Source: Bugula neritina
Lineage: Eukaryota; Bryozoa; Gymnolaemata; Cheilostomatida; Bugulidae
Assembly (NCBI GenBank): GCA_964035545.1
Contig: OZ037766.1
Span: forward strand, 18,255,581 to 18,319,580
Direction of reading: 5' to 3'
Length of the DNA stretch: 64,000 nucleotides
Positions 52,471 to 64,000 of this stretch are shown one piece after another. The stretch's first letter is position 1. The number at the start of each line of letters is the position of its first letter. A program made the translations under genes and the position numbers. The notes under the pieces were generated by a model that saw nothing but the letters and a program-made list of their open reading frames with translations, made no database searches and was not told the origin of the DNA.

Positions 52471-55400
52471 GTGTTGCAATGTATTTCAATATGTTACAGT
52501 GTATTTCAGTATGTTGCAGTATGTTGCAGTGTATTTCAGTATGTTACAGTGTATTTCAGTAGGTTTCAGTATCTTCCAGTATATTTCAGTATGTTACAGC
52601 ATATTTCAGTAAGTTGCAGTATGTTGCAGTATATTTCAGTAGTTTGCAACATATTTCAGTAGGTTACCATATATTTCGGTATGTTGAAGCAAATTTCAAT
52701 GTGTTGCAGTGTATTTCAATATGTTACAGTGTATTTCAGTATGTTGCAGTTTGTTGCAGTTTGCTGCAGTATGTTGCAGTGTATTTCTGTATGTTACAGT
52801 GTATTTCAGTATGTTGCAGTATATTTCAGTTTGTTACAGTATATTTCAGTATGTTGCAGTATATTTCAGTGGGTTATAGTATATTTCATTATGATACAGC
52901 GTCTTTCAGTATGTTACAGTGTATTTCAGTATGTTGCAGTACTTTGCAATATGTTTCAGTATGTTACAGTGTATTTCAGTATGTTGCAGTATAACTCAGT
53001 ATGTTACAATAAATTTCAGTATGTTACAGTACATTTTCGTAAATTACACTATACTTCAGAGAGTTGTAGTATATTTCAGTATCTTGCAGTATATCTCAGT
53101 ATGTTACAGTATATTTCAGTATGTTACAGTATGTTTCACTGTGTTACAGTAAATTTCAATATGTTACAGTGCATTTGCAGATATTACACTATACTTCAGT
53201 GAGTTTTAGTGTCTTTCAGTATGTTACAGTGTATTTCAGTATGTTGCAGTGTATTTCAGTATGTTGCAGTATAATTCAGTATGTTACAATAAATTTCAGT
53301 ATGTTACAGTACATTTTCGTAAATTACACTATACTTCAGTGAGTTGTAGTATATTTCATTATCTTGCAGTATATCTTAGTATGTTACAGTATATTTCAGT
53401 ATGTTACAGTATATTTCACTGTGTTACACTAAATTTCAATATGTTACAGTGCATTTGCAGATATTACACTATACTTCAGTGAGTTTTAGTGTCTTTCAGT
53501 ATGTTACAGTGTATTTCAGTATGTTGCAGTATAATTCAGTATGTTACAATAAATTTCAGTATGTTACAGTACATTTCCGTAAATTACACTATACTTCAGT
53601 GAGTTGTAGCATATTTCAGTATCTCGCAGTATATCTCAGTATGTTACAGTATATTTCAGTATGTTACAGTATATTTCAGTGTGTTACAGTAAATTTCAGT
53701 ATGTTACAGTGCATTTGCAGATATTACACTATACTTCAGTGGGTTTTAGTGTATTTTAGTATGTTGCAGTATATTTAAGTATGTTGCAGTTTTTTGCAAT
53801 ATATTTTAGTATGTTACAGTGTATTTCAGTACGTTGCAGTATATTTCAGTATGATGCAATAAATTTCAGTGTGTTACAGTACATTTCTGCAAATTACGCT
53901 ATACTTCAGTGAGTTGTAGTATATTTCAGTATCTTGCAGTATATCTCAGTATGTTACAGTTTATTTCAGTATGTTCCAGTATATTTCAGCGTGTTTCAGT
54001 ATATTTCAGCATGCCACAGTGCACTTTTACATTTTTCACTATACTTCAGTGAGTTTTAGTGTCTTTCAGTATGTTGCAGTATATTTCGGTATCTTGCAAC
54101 TTATTTCAATGTGTTGCAATGTATTTTAATATGTTACAGTGTATTTCAGTATGTTGCAGCATGTTGCAGTGTATTTCAGTATGTTACAGTGTATTTCAGT
54201 AGGTTTCAGTATCTTGCAGTATATTTCAGTATGTTGTAGTGTATTTCAGTGGGTTACAGTATATTCCAGTATGTTCCAGTATGTTGCCGTGTATTTCAGT
54301 ATGTTGCAGTGCATATCAGTATGTTACAGTGTATTTCAGTATGTTAAACCGTATTTCAGTATGTTGCCGTATTTTGCAATATATTTCAGTATGTTTCAGT
54401 ATTTTGCAGTATATTTCAGTGTGTTACAGTGTATTTCAGTATATCACAGTGCATTTTCAGGTATTACACTATACTTCAGTGAGTTTTAGTGTCGTTCAGT
54501 ATGTTGCATTATATTTCAGTATCTTGCAACATATTTCAATGTGTTGCAATGCATTTCAATATGTCACAATGTATTTCAGTATGTTGCAGTATGTTGCAGT
54601 GTATTTCAGTATGTTACAGTGTATTTCAGTAGGTTTCAGTATCTTGCAGTATATCTCAGTATGTTACAGTTTATTTCAGTATGTTCCAGTATATTTCAGC
54701 GTGTTTCAGTATATTTCAGTATGCCACAGTGCATTTTTAGATTTTTCACTATACTTCAGTGAGTTTTAGTGTCTTTCAGTATGTTGCAGTATATTTCGGT
54801 ATCTTGCAACTTATTTCAATGTGTTGCAATGTATTTCAATATGTTACAGTGTATTTCAGTATGTTGCAGCATGTTGCAGTGTATTTCAGTATGTTACAGT
54901 GTATTTCAGTAGGTTTCAGTATCTTGCAGTATATTTCAGTATGTTGCAGTATATTTCAGTGGGTTACAGTATATTCCAGTATGTTCCAGTATGTTGCAGT
55001 ATATTTCAGTATGTTGCAGTGTGTTTCAGTATGTTACAGTGTATTTCAGTATGTTGCAGTATGTTGCAGTGTATTTCTGTATGTTACAGCGTACTTCTGT
55101 ATGTTACAGTGTATTTCAGTATGTTGCAGTATATTTCAGTATGTTACAGTATATTTCACTAAGTTGCAGTATATTTCAGTGGGTTATAGCATATTGCAAT
55201 ATGATACAATGTATTTGAGTATGTTACAGTGTATTTCAGTATGTTGCAGTATTTTGCAATATATTTCAGTATGTTACAGTGTATTTCAGTATGTTGCAGT
55301 ATATTTCAGTATGTTACAATAAATTTCAGTATGTTACAGTACATTTCCGTAAATTACACTATACTTCAGTGAGCTGTAGTATATTTCAGTGTCTTGCAGT

Positions 55401-57460
55401 ATATCTCAGTATGTTACAGCAAATTTCAATGTGTTGCAGTGTATTTCAATATGTTACAGTGTATTTCAGTATGTTGCAGCATGTTGCAGTATGCTGCAGT
55501 ATGTTGCAGTGTATTTCTGTATGTTACAGTGTATTTCAGTATGTTGCAGTATATTTCAGTATGTTACAGTATATTTCAGTATGTTGCAGTATATTTCAGT
55601 GGGTTATAGTATATTTCAGTATGATACAGCGTATTTCAGTACGTTACAGTATATTTCAGTATGTTGCAGTATAATTCAGTATGTTACCATAAAATTCAGT
55701 ATGTTACAGTACATTTCCGAAAATTACACTATACTTCAGTGAGTTGTAGTATATTTCAGTATCTCGCAGTATATCTCCGTATGTTACAGTATATTTCAGT
55801 ATGTTACAGAATATTTCAGTGTGTTACAGTAATTTCAGTATGTTACAGTGCATTTGCAGATATTACACTATACTTCAGTGAGTTTTAGTGTCTTTCAGTA
55901 TGTTGCAGTATACTTCAGTATGTTGCAGTATTTTGCAATATATTTCAGTATGTTACAGTGTATTTCAGTACGTTGCCGTATATTTCAGTACGATACAATA
56001 AATTTCAGTGTGTTACAGTACATTTCTGCAAACTACACTATACTTCAGTGAGTTGTAGTATATTTCAGTATCTTGCAGTATATCTCAGTATGTTGCAGTT
56101 TATTTCAGTATGTTCCAGTATATTTCAGCGTGTTTCAGTATATTTCAGTATGCCACAGTGCATTTTCAGATTTTTCACTATACTTCAGTGAGTTTTAGTG
56201 TCTTTCAGTATGTTGCAGTATAATTCAGTATCTTGCAACTTATTTCAATGTGTTGCAATGTATTTCAATATGTTACAGTGTATTTCAGTATGTTGCAGTA
56301 TGTTGCAGTGTATTTCAGTATGTTACAGTGTATTTCAGTAGGTTTCAGTATCTTCCAGTATATTTCAGTATGTTACAGTATATTTCATTAAGTTGCAGTA
56401 TGTTGCAGTATATTTCAGTAGTTTGCAACATATTTCAGTAGGTTACCATATATTTCGGTATGTTGAAGCATATTTCAATGTGTTGCAGTGTATTTCAATA
56501 TGTTACAGTGTATTTCAGTATGTTGCAGTATGTTGCAGTTTGCTGCAGTATGTTGCAGTGTATTTCTGTATGTTACAGTGTATTTCAGTATGTTGCAGTA
56601 TATTTCAGTTTGTTACAGTATATTTCAGTATGTTGCAGTATATTTCAGTGGGTTATAGTATATTTCATTATGATACAGCGTCTTTCAGTATGTTACAGTG
56701 TATTTCAGTATGTTGCAGTATATTTCAGTATGTTACAGTATATTTCAGTATGTTGCAGTATATTTCAGTGGGTTATAGTATATTTCAGTATGATACAGCG
56801 TATTTCAGTATGTTACAGTGTATTTCAGTATGTTGCAGTATTTTGCAACATATTTCGGTACGTTACAGTATATTTCAGTATGTTGCAGTATAATTCAGTA
56901 TGTTACCATAAAATTCAGTATGTTACAGTACATTTCCGAAAATTACACTATACTTCAGTGAGTTGTAGTATATTTCAGTATCTCGCAGTACATCTCCGTA
57001 TGTTACAGTATATTTCAGTATGTTACAGTATATTTCAGTGTGTTACAGTAATTTCAGTATGTTACAGTGCATTTGCAGATATTACACTATACTTCAGTGA
57101 GTTTTAGTGTCTTTCAGTATGTTGCAGTATACTTCAGTATGTTGCAGTATTTTGCAATATATTTCAGTATGTTACAGTGTATTTCAGTACGTTGCCGTAT
57201 ATTTCAGTATGATACAATAAATTTCAGTGTGTTACAGTACATTTCTGCAAACTACACTATACTTCAGTGAGTTGTAGTATATTTCAGTATCTTGCAGTAT
57301 ATCTCAGTATGTTGCAGTTTATTTCAGTATGTTCCAGTATATTTCAGCGTGTTTCAGTATATTTCAGTATGCCACAGTGCATTTTCAGATTTTTCACTAT
57401 ACTTCAGTGAGTTTTAGTGTCTTTCAGTATGTTGCAGTATAATTCAGTATCTTGAAACTT
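52471..57460 (+). repeat. Higher-order repeat, copy 4 (full-length-like)
   Basis: Landmarks at 53249, 54139, 55279, 56250 and 57067 follow the order of copies 1-3. Near 57460 the sequence switches to a different position of the repeat: downstream sequence matches 54830 onward at an offset of 2,648 bp. CTTGAAACTTA near 57453 and changed decamers such as GCAAAGTATT near 57475 mark the switch. Confidence 0.75.
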
Positions 57461-58019
57461 ATTTCAATGTGTTGCAAAGTATTTCAATATGTTACAGTGT
57501 ATTTCAGTATGTTGCAGCATGTTGCAAGGTATTTCAGTATGTTACAGTGTATTTCAGTAGGTTTCAGTATCTTGCAGTATATTTCAGTATGTTGCAGTAT
57601 ATTTCAGTGGGTTACAGTATATTCCAGTATGTTCCAGTATGTTGCAGTATATTTCAGTATGTTGCAGTGTGTTTCAGTATGTTACAGTGTATTTCAGTAT
57701 GTTGCAGTATGTTGCAGTGTATTTCTGTATGTTACAGCGTACTTCTGTATGTTACAGTGTATTTCACTATGTTGCAGTATATTTCAGTATGTTACAGTAT
57801 ATTTCACTAAGTTGCAGTATATTTCAGTGGGTTATAGCATATTGCAATATGATACAATGTATTTGAGTATGTTACAGTGTATTTCAGTATGTTGCAGTAT
57901 TTTGCAATATATTTCAGTATGTTACAGTGTATTTCAGTATGTTGCAGTATATTTCAGTATGTTACAATAAATTTCAGTATGTTACAGTACATTTCCGTAA
58001 ATTACACTATACTTCAGTG

Positions 58020-59377
58020 AGCTGTAGTATATTTCAGTGTCTTGCAGTATATCTCAGTATGTTACAGCAAATTTCAATGTGTTGCAGTGTATTTCAATAT
58101 GTTACAGTGTATTTCAGTATGTTGCAGCATGTTGCAGTATGCTGCAGTATGTTGCAGTGTATTTCTGTATGTTACAGTGTATTTCAGTATGTTGCAGTAT
58201 ATTTCAGTATGTTACAGTATATTTCAGTATGTTGCAGTATATTTCAGTGGGTTATAGTATATTTCAGTATGATACAGCGTATTTCAGTACGTTACAGTAT
58301 ATTTCAGTATGTTGCAGTATAATTCAGTATGTTACCATAAAATTCAGTATGTTACAGTACATTTCCGAAAATTACACTATACTTCAGTGAGTTGTAGTAT
58401 ATTTCAGTATCTCGCAGTATATCTCCGTATGTTACAGTATATTTCAGTATGTTACAGAATATTTCAGTGTGTTACAGTAATTTCAGTATGTTACAGTGCA
58501 TTTGCAGATATTACACTATACTTCAGTGAGTTTTAGTGTCTTTCAGTATGTTGCAGTATACTTCAGTATGTTGCAGTATTTTGCAATATATTTCAGTATG
58601 TTACAGTGTATTTCAGTACGTTGCCGTATATTTCAGAATGATACAATAAATTTCAGTGTGTTACAGTACATTTCTGCAAACTACACTATACTTCAGTGAG
58701 TTGTAGTATATTTCAGTGTCTTGCAGTATATCTCAGTATGTTACAGCAAATTTCAATGTGTTGCAGTGTATTTCAATATGTTACAGTGTATTTCAGTATG
58801 TTGCAGCATGTTGCAGTATGCTGCAGTATGTTGCAGTGTATTTCTGTATGTTACAGTGTATTTCAGTATGTTGCAGTATATTTCAGTATGTTACAGTATA
58901 TTTCAGTATGTTGCAGTATATTTCAGTGGGTTATAGTGTATTTCAGTATGATACAGCGTATTTCAGTACGTTACAGTATATTTCAGTATGTTGCAGTATA
59001 ATTCAGTATGTTACCATAAAATTCAGTATGTTACAGTACATTTCCGAAAATTACACTATACTTCAGTGAGTTGTAGTATATTTCAGTATCTCGCAGTATA
59101 TCTCCGTATGTTACAGTATATTTCAGTATGTTACAGAATATTTCAGTGTGTTACAGTAATTTCAGTATGTTACAGTGCATTTGCAGATATTACACTATAC
59201 TTCAGTGAGTTTTAGTGTCTTTCAGTATGTTGCAGTATACTTCAGTATGTTGCAGTATTTTGCAATATATTTCAGTATGTTACAGTGTATTTCAGTACGT
59301 TGCCGTATATTTCAGTATGATACAATAAATTTCAGTGTGTTACAGTACATTTCTGCAAACTACACTATACTTCAGTG
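58020..59377 (+). repeat. 679-bp tandem duplication
   Basis: Segment from about 58020 to 58698 recurs from about 58699 to 59377; landmarks 58042, 58309 and 58496 reappear at 58721, 58988 and 59175. The join falls in a tag: the left member reads GAGCTGTAG and the hybrid reads GAGTTGTAG followed by TATATTTCAGTGTC. This indicates unequal exchange between two different tag-containing decamer runs. The unit includes one TAATTTCAG 9-mer, giving 680 minus 1. Confidence 0.82.
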
Positions 59378-59576
59378 AGTTGTAGTATATTTCAGTATCT
59401 TGCAGTATATCTCAGTATGTTGCAGTTTATTTCAGTATGTTCCAGTATATTTCAGCGTGTTTCAGTATATTTCAGTATGCCACAGTGCATTTTCAGATTT
59501 TTCACTATACTTCAGTGAGTTTTAGTGTCTTTCAGTATGTTGCAGTATAATTCAGTATCTTGCAACTTATTTCAAT

Positions 59577-62500
59577 GTGTTGCAATGTATTTCAATATGT
59601 TACAGTGTATTTCAGTATGTTGCAGTATGTTGCAGTGTATTTCAGTATGTTACAGTGTATTTCAGTAGGTTTCAGTATCTTCCAGTATATTTCAGTATGT
59701 TACAGTATATTTCATTAAGTTGCAGTATGTTGCAGTATATTTCAGTAGTTTGCAACATATTTCAGTAGGTTACCATATATTTCGGTATGTTGAAGCATAT
59801 TTCAATGTGTTGCAGTGTATTTCAATATGTTACAGTGTATTTCAGTATGTTGCAGTATGTTGCAGTTTGCTGCAGTATGTTGCAGTGTATTTCTGTATGT
59901 TACAGTGTATTTCAGTATGTTGCAGTATATTTCAGTTTGTTACAGTATATTTCAGTATGTTGCAGTATATTTCAGTGGGTTATAGTATATTTCATTATGA
60001 TACAGCGTCTTTCAGTATGTTACAGTGTATTTCAGTATGTTGCAGTATATTTCAGTATGTTACAGTATATTTCAGTATGTTGCAGTATATTTCAGTGGGT
60101 TATAGTATATTTCAGTATGATACAGCGTATTTCAGTATGTTACAGTGTATTTCAGTATGTTGCAGTATTTTGCAACATATTTCAGTACGTTACAGTATAT
60201 TTCAGTATGTTGCAGTATAATTCAGTATGTTACCATAAAATTCAGTATGTTACAGTACATTTCCAAAAATTACACTATACTTCAGTGAGTTGTAGTATAT
60301 TTCAGTATCTCGCAGTACATCTCCGTATGTTACAGTATATTTCAGTATGTTACAGTATATTTCAGTGTGTTACAGTAATTTCAGTATGTTACAGTGCATT
60401 TGCAGATATTACACTATACTTCAGTGAGTTTTAGTGTCTTTCAGTATGTTGCAGTATACTTCAGTATGTTGCAGTATTTTGCAATATATTTCAGTATGTT
60501 ACAGTGTATTTCAGTACGTTGCCGTATATTTCAGTATGATACAATAAATTTCAGTGTGTTACAGTACATTTCTGCAAACTACACTATACTTCAGTGAGTT
60601 GTAGTATGTTTCAGTATCTTGCAGTATATCTCAGTATGTTGCAGTTTATTTCAGTATGTTCCAGTATATTTCAGCGTGTTTCAGTATATTTCAGTATGCC
60701 ACAGTGCATTTTCAGATTTTTCACTATACTTCAGTGAGTTTTAGTGTCTTTCAGTATGTTGCAGTATAATTCAGTATCTTGCAACTTATTTCAATGTGTT
60801 GCAATGTATTTCAATATGTTACAGTGTATTTCAGTATGTTGCAGTATGTTGCAGTGTATTTCAGTATGTTACAGTGTATTTCAGTAGGTTTCAGTATCTT
60901 CCAGTATATTTCAGTATGTTACAGTATATTTCATTAAGTTGCAGTATGTTGCAGTATATTTCAGTAGTTTGCAACATATTTCAGTAGGTTACCATATATT
61001 TCGGTATGTTGAAGCATATTTCAATGTGTTGCAATGTATTTCAATATGTTACAGTGTATTTCAGTATGTTGCAGTATGTTGCAGTGTATTTCAGTATGTT
61101 ACAGTGTATTTCAGTAGGTTTCAGTATCTTGCAGTACATTTCAGTATGTTGCAGTATAATTCAGTATGTTACAATAAATTTCAGTATGTTACAGTACATT
61201 TTCGTAAATTACACTATACTTCAGTGAGTTGTAGTATATTTCATTATCTTGCAGTATATCTTAGTATGTTACAGTATATTTCAGTATGTTACAGTATATT
61301 TCACTGTGTTACACTAAATTTCAATATGTTACAGTGCATTTGCAGATATTACACTATACTTCAGTGAGTTTTAGTGTCTTTCAGTATGTTACAGTGTATT
61401 TCAGTATGTTGCAGTATAATTCAGTATGTTACAATAAATTTCAGTATGTTACAGTACATTTCCGTAAATTACACTATACTTCAGTGAGTTGTAGCATATT
61501 TCAGTATCTCGCAGTATATCTCAGTATGTTACAGTATATTTCAGTATGTTACAGTATATTTCAGTGTGTTACAGTAAATTTCAGTATGTTACAGTGCATT
61601 TGCAGATATTACACTATACTTCAGTGAGTTTTAGTGTCTTTTAGTATGTTGCAGTATATTTAAGTATGTTGCAGTTTTTTGCAATATATTTTAGTATGTT
61701 ACAGTGTATTTCAGTACGTTGCAGTATATTTCAGTATGATGCAATAAATTTCAGTGTGTTACAGTACATTTCTGCAAATTACGCTATACTTCAGTGAGTT
61801 GTAGTATATTTCAGTATCTTGCAGTATATCTCAGTATGTTACAGTTTATTTCAGTATGTTCCAGTATATTTCAGCGTGTTTCAGTATATTTCAGCATGCC
61901 ACAGTGCACTTTTACATTTTTCACTATACTTCAGTGAGTTTTAGTGTCTTTCAGTATGTTGCAGTATATTTCGGTATCTTGCAACTTATTTCAATGTGTT
62001 GCAATGTATTTTAATATGTTACAGTGTATTTCAGTATGTTGCAGCATGTTGCAGTGTATTTCAGTATGTTACAGTGTATTTCAGTAGGTTTCAGTATCTT
62101 GCAGTATATTTCAGTATGTTGTAGTGTATTTCAGTGGGTTACAGTATATTCCAGTATGTTCCAGTATGTTGCCGTGTATTTCAGTATGTTGCAGTGCATA
62201 TCAGTATGTTACAGTGTATTTCAGTATGTTAAACCGTATTTCAGTATGTTGCAGTATTTTGCAATATATTTCAGTATGTTTCAGTATTTTGCAGTATATT
62301 TCAGTGTGTTACAGTGTATTTCAGTATATCACAGTGCATTTTCAGGTATTACACTATACTTCAGTGAGTTTTAGTGTCGTTCAGTATGTTGCATTATATT
62401 TCAGTATCTTGCAACATATTTCAATGTGTTGCAATGCATTTCAATATGTCACAATGTATTTCAGTATGTTGCAGTATGTTGCAGTGTATTTCAGTATGTT

Positions 62501-64000
62501 ACAGTGTATTTCAGTAGGTTTCAGTATCTTGCAGTATATCTCAGTATGTTACAGTTTATTTCAGTATGTTCCAGTATATTTCAGCGTGTTTCAGTATATT
62601 TCAGTATGCCACAGTGCATTTTTAGATTTTTCACTATACTTCAGTGAGTTTTAGTGTCTTTCAGTATGTTGCAGTATATTTCGGTATCTTGCAACTTATT
62701 TCAATGTGTTGCAATGTATTTCAATATGTTACAGTGTATTTCAGTATGTTGCAGCATGTTGCAGTGTATTTCAGTATGTTACAGTGTATTTCAGTAGGTT
62801 TCAGTATCTTGCAGTATATTTCAGTATGTTGCAGTATATTTCAGTGGGTTACAGTATATTCCAGTATGTTCCAGTATGTTGCAGTATATTTCAGTATGTT
62901 GCAGTGTGTTTCAGTATGTTACAGTGTATTTCAGTATGTTGCAGTATGTTGCAGTGTATTTCTGTATGTTACAGCGTACTTCTGTATGTTACAGTGTATT
63001 TCAGTATGTTGCAGTACATTTCAGTATGTTACAGTATATTTCACTAAGTTGCAGTATATTTCAGTGGGTTATAGCATATTGCAATATGATACAATGTATT
63101 TGAGTATGTTACAGTGTATTTCAGTATGTTGCAGTATTTTGCAATATATTTCAGTATGTTACAGTGTATTTCAGTATGTTGCAGTATATTTCAGTATGTT
63201 ACAATAAATTTCAGTATGTTACAGTACATTTCCGTAAATTACACTATACTTCAGTGAGCTGTAGTATATTTCAGTGTCTTGCAGTATATCTCAGTATGTT
63301 ACAGCAAATTTCAATGTGTTGCAGTGTATTTCAATATGTTACAGTGTATTTCAGTATGTTGCAGCATGTTGCAGTATGCTGCAGTATGTTGCAGTGTATT
63401 TCTGTATGTTACAGTGTATTTCAGTATGTTGCAGTATATTTCAGTATGTTACAGTATATTTCAGTATGTTGCAGTATATTTCAGTGGGTTATAGTATATT
63501 TCAGTATGATACAGCGTATTTCAGTACGTTACAGTATATTTCAGTATGTTGCAGTATAATTCAGTATGTTACCATAAAATTCAGTATGTTACAGTACATT
63601 TCCGAAAATTACACTATACTTCAGTGAGTTGTAGTATATTTCAGTATCTCGCAGTATATCTCCGTATGTTACAGTATGTTTCAGTATGTTACAGAATATT
63701 TCAGTGTGTTACAGTAATTTCAGTATGTTACAGTGCATTTGCAGATATTACACTATACTTCAGTGAGTTTTAGTGTCTTTCAGTATGTTGCAGTATACTT
63801 CAGTATGTTGCAGTATTTTGCAATATATTTCAGTATGTTACAGTGTATTTCAGTACGTTGCCGTATATTTCAGTATGATACAATAAATTTCAGTGTGTTA
63901 CAGTACATTTCTGCAAACTACACTATACTTCAGTGAGTTGTAGTATATTTCAGTATCTTGCAGTATATCTCAGTATGTTGCAGTTTATTTCAGTATGTTC
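59577..64000 (+). repeat. Rearranged higher-order repeat units to the window end
   Basis: The 1,219-bp sub-segment recurs (59577 to 60796). Near 61020-61180 the sequence switches to a part resembling 41006, so about 0.4 kb of the usual order is missing. From 61286 it follows the 41006-43656 order closely, ending inside a unit at the window edge. Confidence 0.7.

Larger units (their letters stand above)
23811..64000 (+). repeat. Decamer satellite array, block 4 (inverted orientation)
   Basis: From here to the window end the TTTCAG/TTRCAG form lies on the plus strand. For the first 3.5 kb the decamers stay in perfect ten-base register. Tags with core CACTATACTTCAGTG recur, with several flanking variants: GATATTACAC before and TTTTAGTGTC after; TAAATTACAC before and TTGTAGTATA after; ATTTTTCAC before and TTTTAGTGTC after. 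From about 35 kb onward the block is organised in a 4,998-bp higher-order repeat and shortened derivatives. The array continues past the window end. No gene, RNA or transposon is visible in these 40 kb; plus-strand open frames up to about 247 codons are repeat by-products. Confidence 0.97.

Noticed and set aside
551-64000. Telomeric or simple microsatellite repeat
   Set aside because: The unit is a variable decamer with higher-order structure; no TTAGGG-like run is present and the unit is too long for a microsatellite.

Overview
The window reads as eukaryotic, almost certainly metazoan, repetitive DNA. About 59 kb of 64 kb is one satellite family built from 10-bp units. The only recognisable protein is an APE-type endonuclease/reverse transcriptase of a non-LTR retrotransposon (LINE), a kind common in animal genomes. 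No host gene, tRNA, rRNA or bacterial-type operon is visible. The species cannot be named from this sequence; an invertebrate is a guess from the LINE type only.

Layout: 1-550 is a truncated copy of a short DNA element with terminal inverted repeats (TIRs). 551-8587 is satellite block 1. 8588-9343 is a complete 756-bp copy of the same TIR element, opposite in orientation to the first. 9344-15312 is satellite block 2. 15313-18817 is a 3,505-bp LINE on the minus strand, flanked by a 10-bp target-site duplication, with a single in-frame stop in an otherwise open ~1,030-codon frame. 18818-23810 is satellite block 3. At 23810/23811 the satellite switches strand abruptly, and block 4 runs in the opposite orientation to the window end.

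The satellite is hierarchical. The unit on the open strand is a decamer of consensus TRTRTTNCAG, usually alternating TATATTTCAG and TATGTTRCAG (20 bp). Every 120-170 bp, always in decamer register where I checked, sits a conserved tag with core CACTATACTTCAGTG. Where arrays are most regular the tags alternate at 140 and 170 bp, giving a 310-bp dimer. Above this are longer higher-order repeats: about 2.2 kb in block 1, 4,998 bp in block 4, and local duplications of 499, 679, 1,770 and 2,399 bp. Nearly all of these lengths equal a multiple of ten minus a small integer, matching rare 9-bp units inherited by the copies.

The two transposon insertions can be read precisely because uninterrupted paralogues of both target sites survive elsewhere in the window. 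The many long open frames in the satellite are by-products of a stop-free 10-bp unit and are not annotated as genes.
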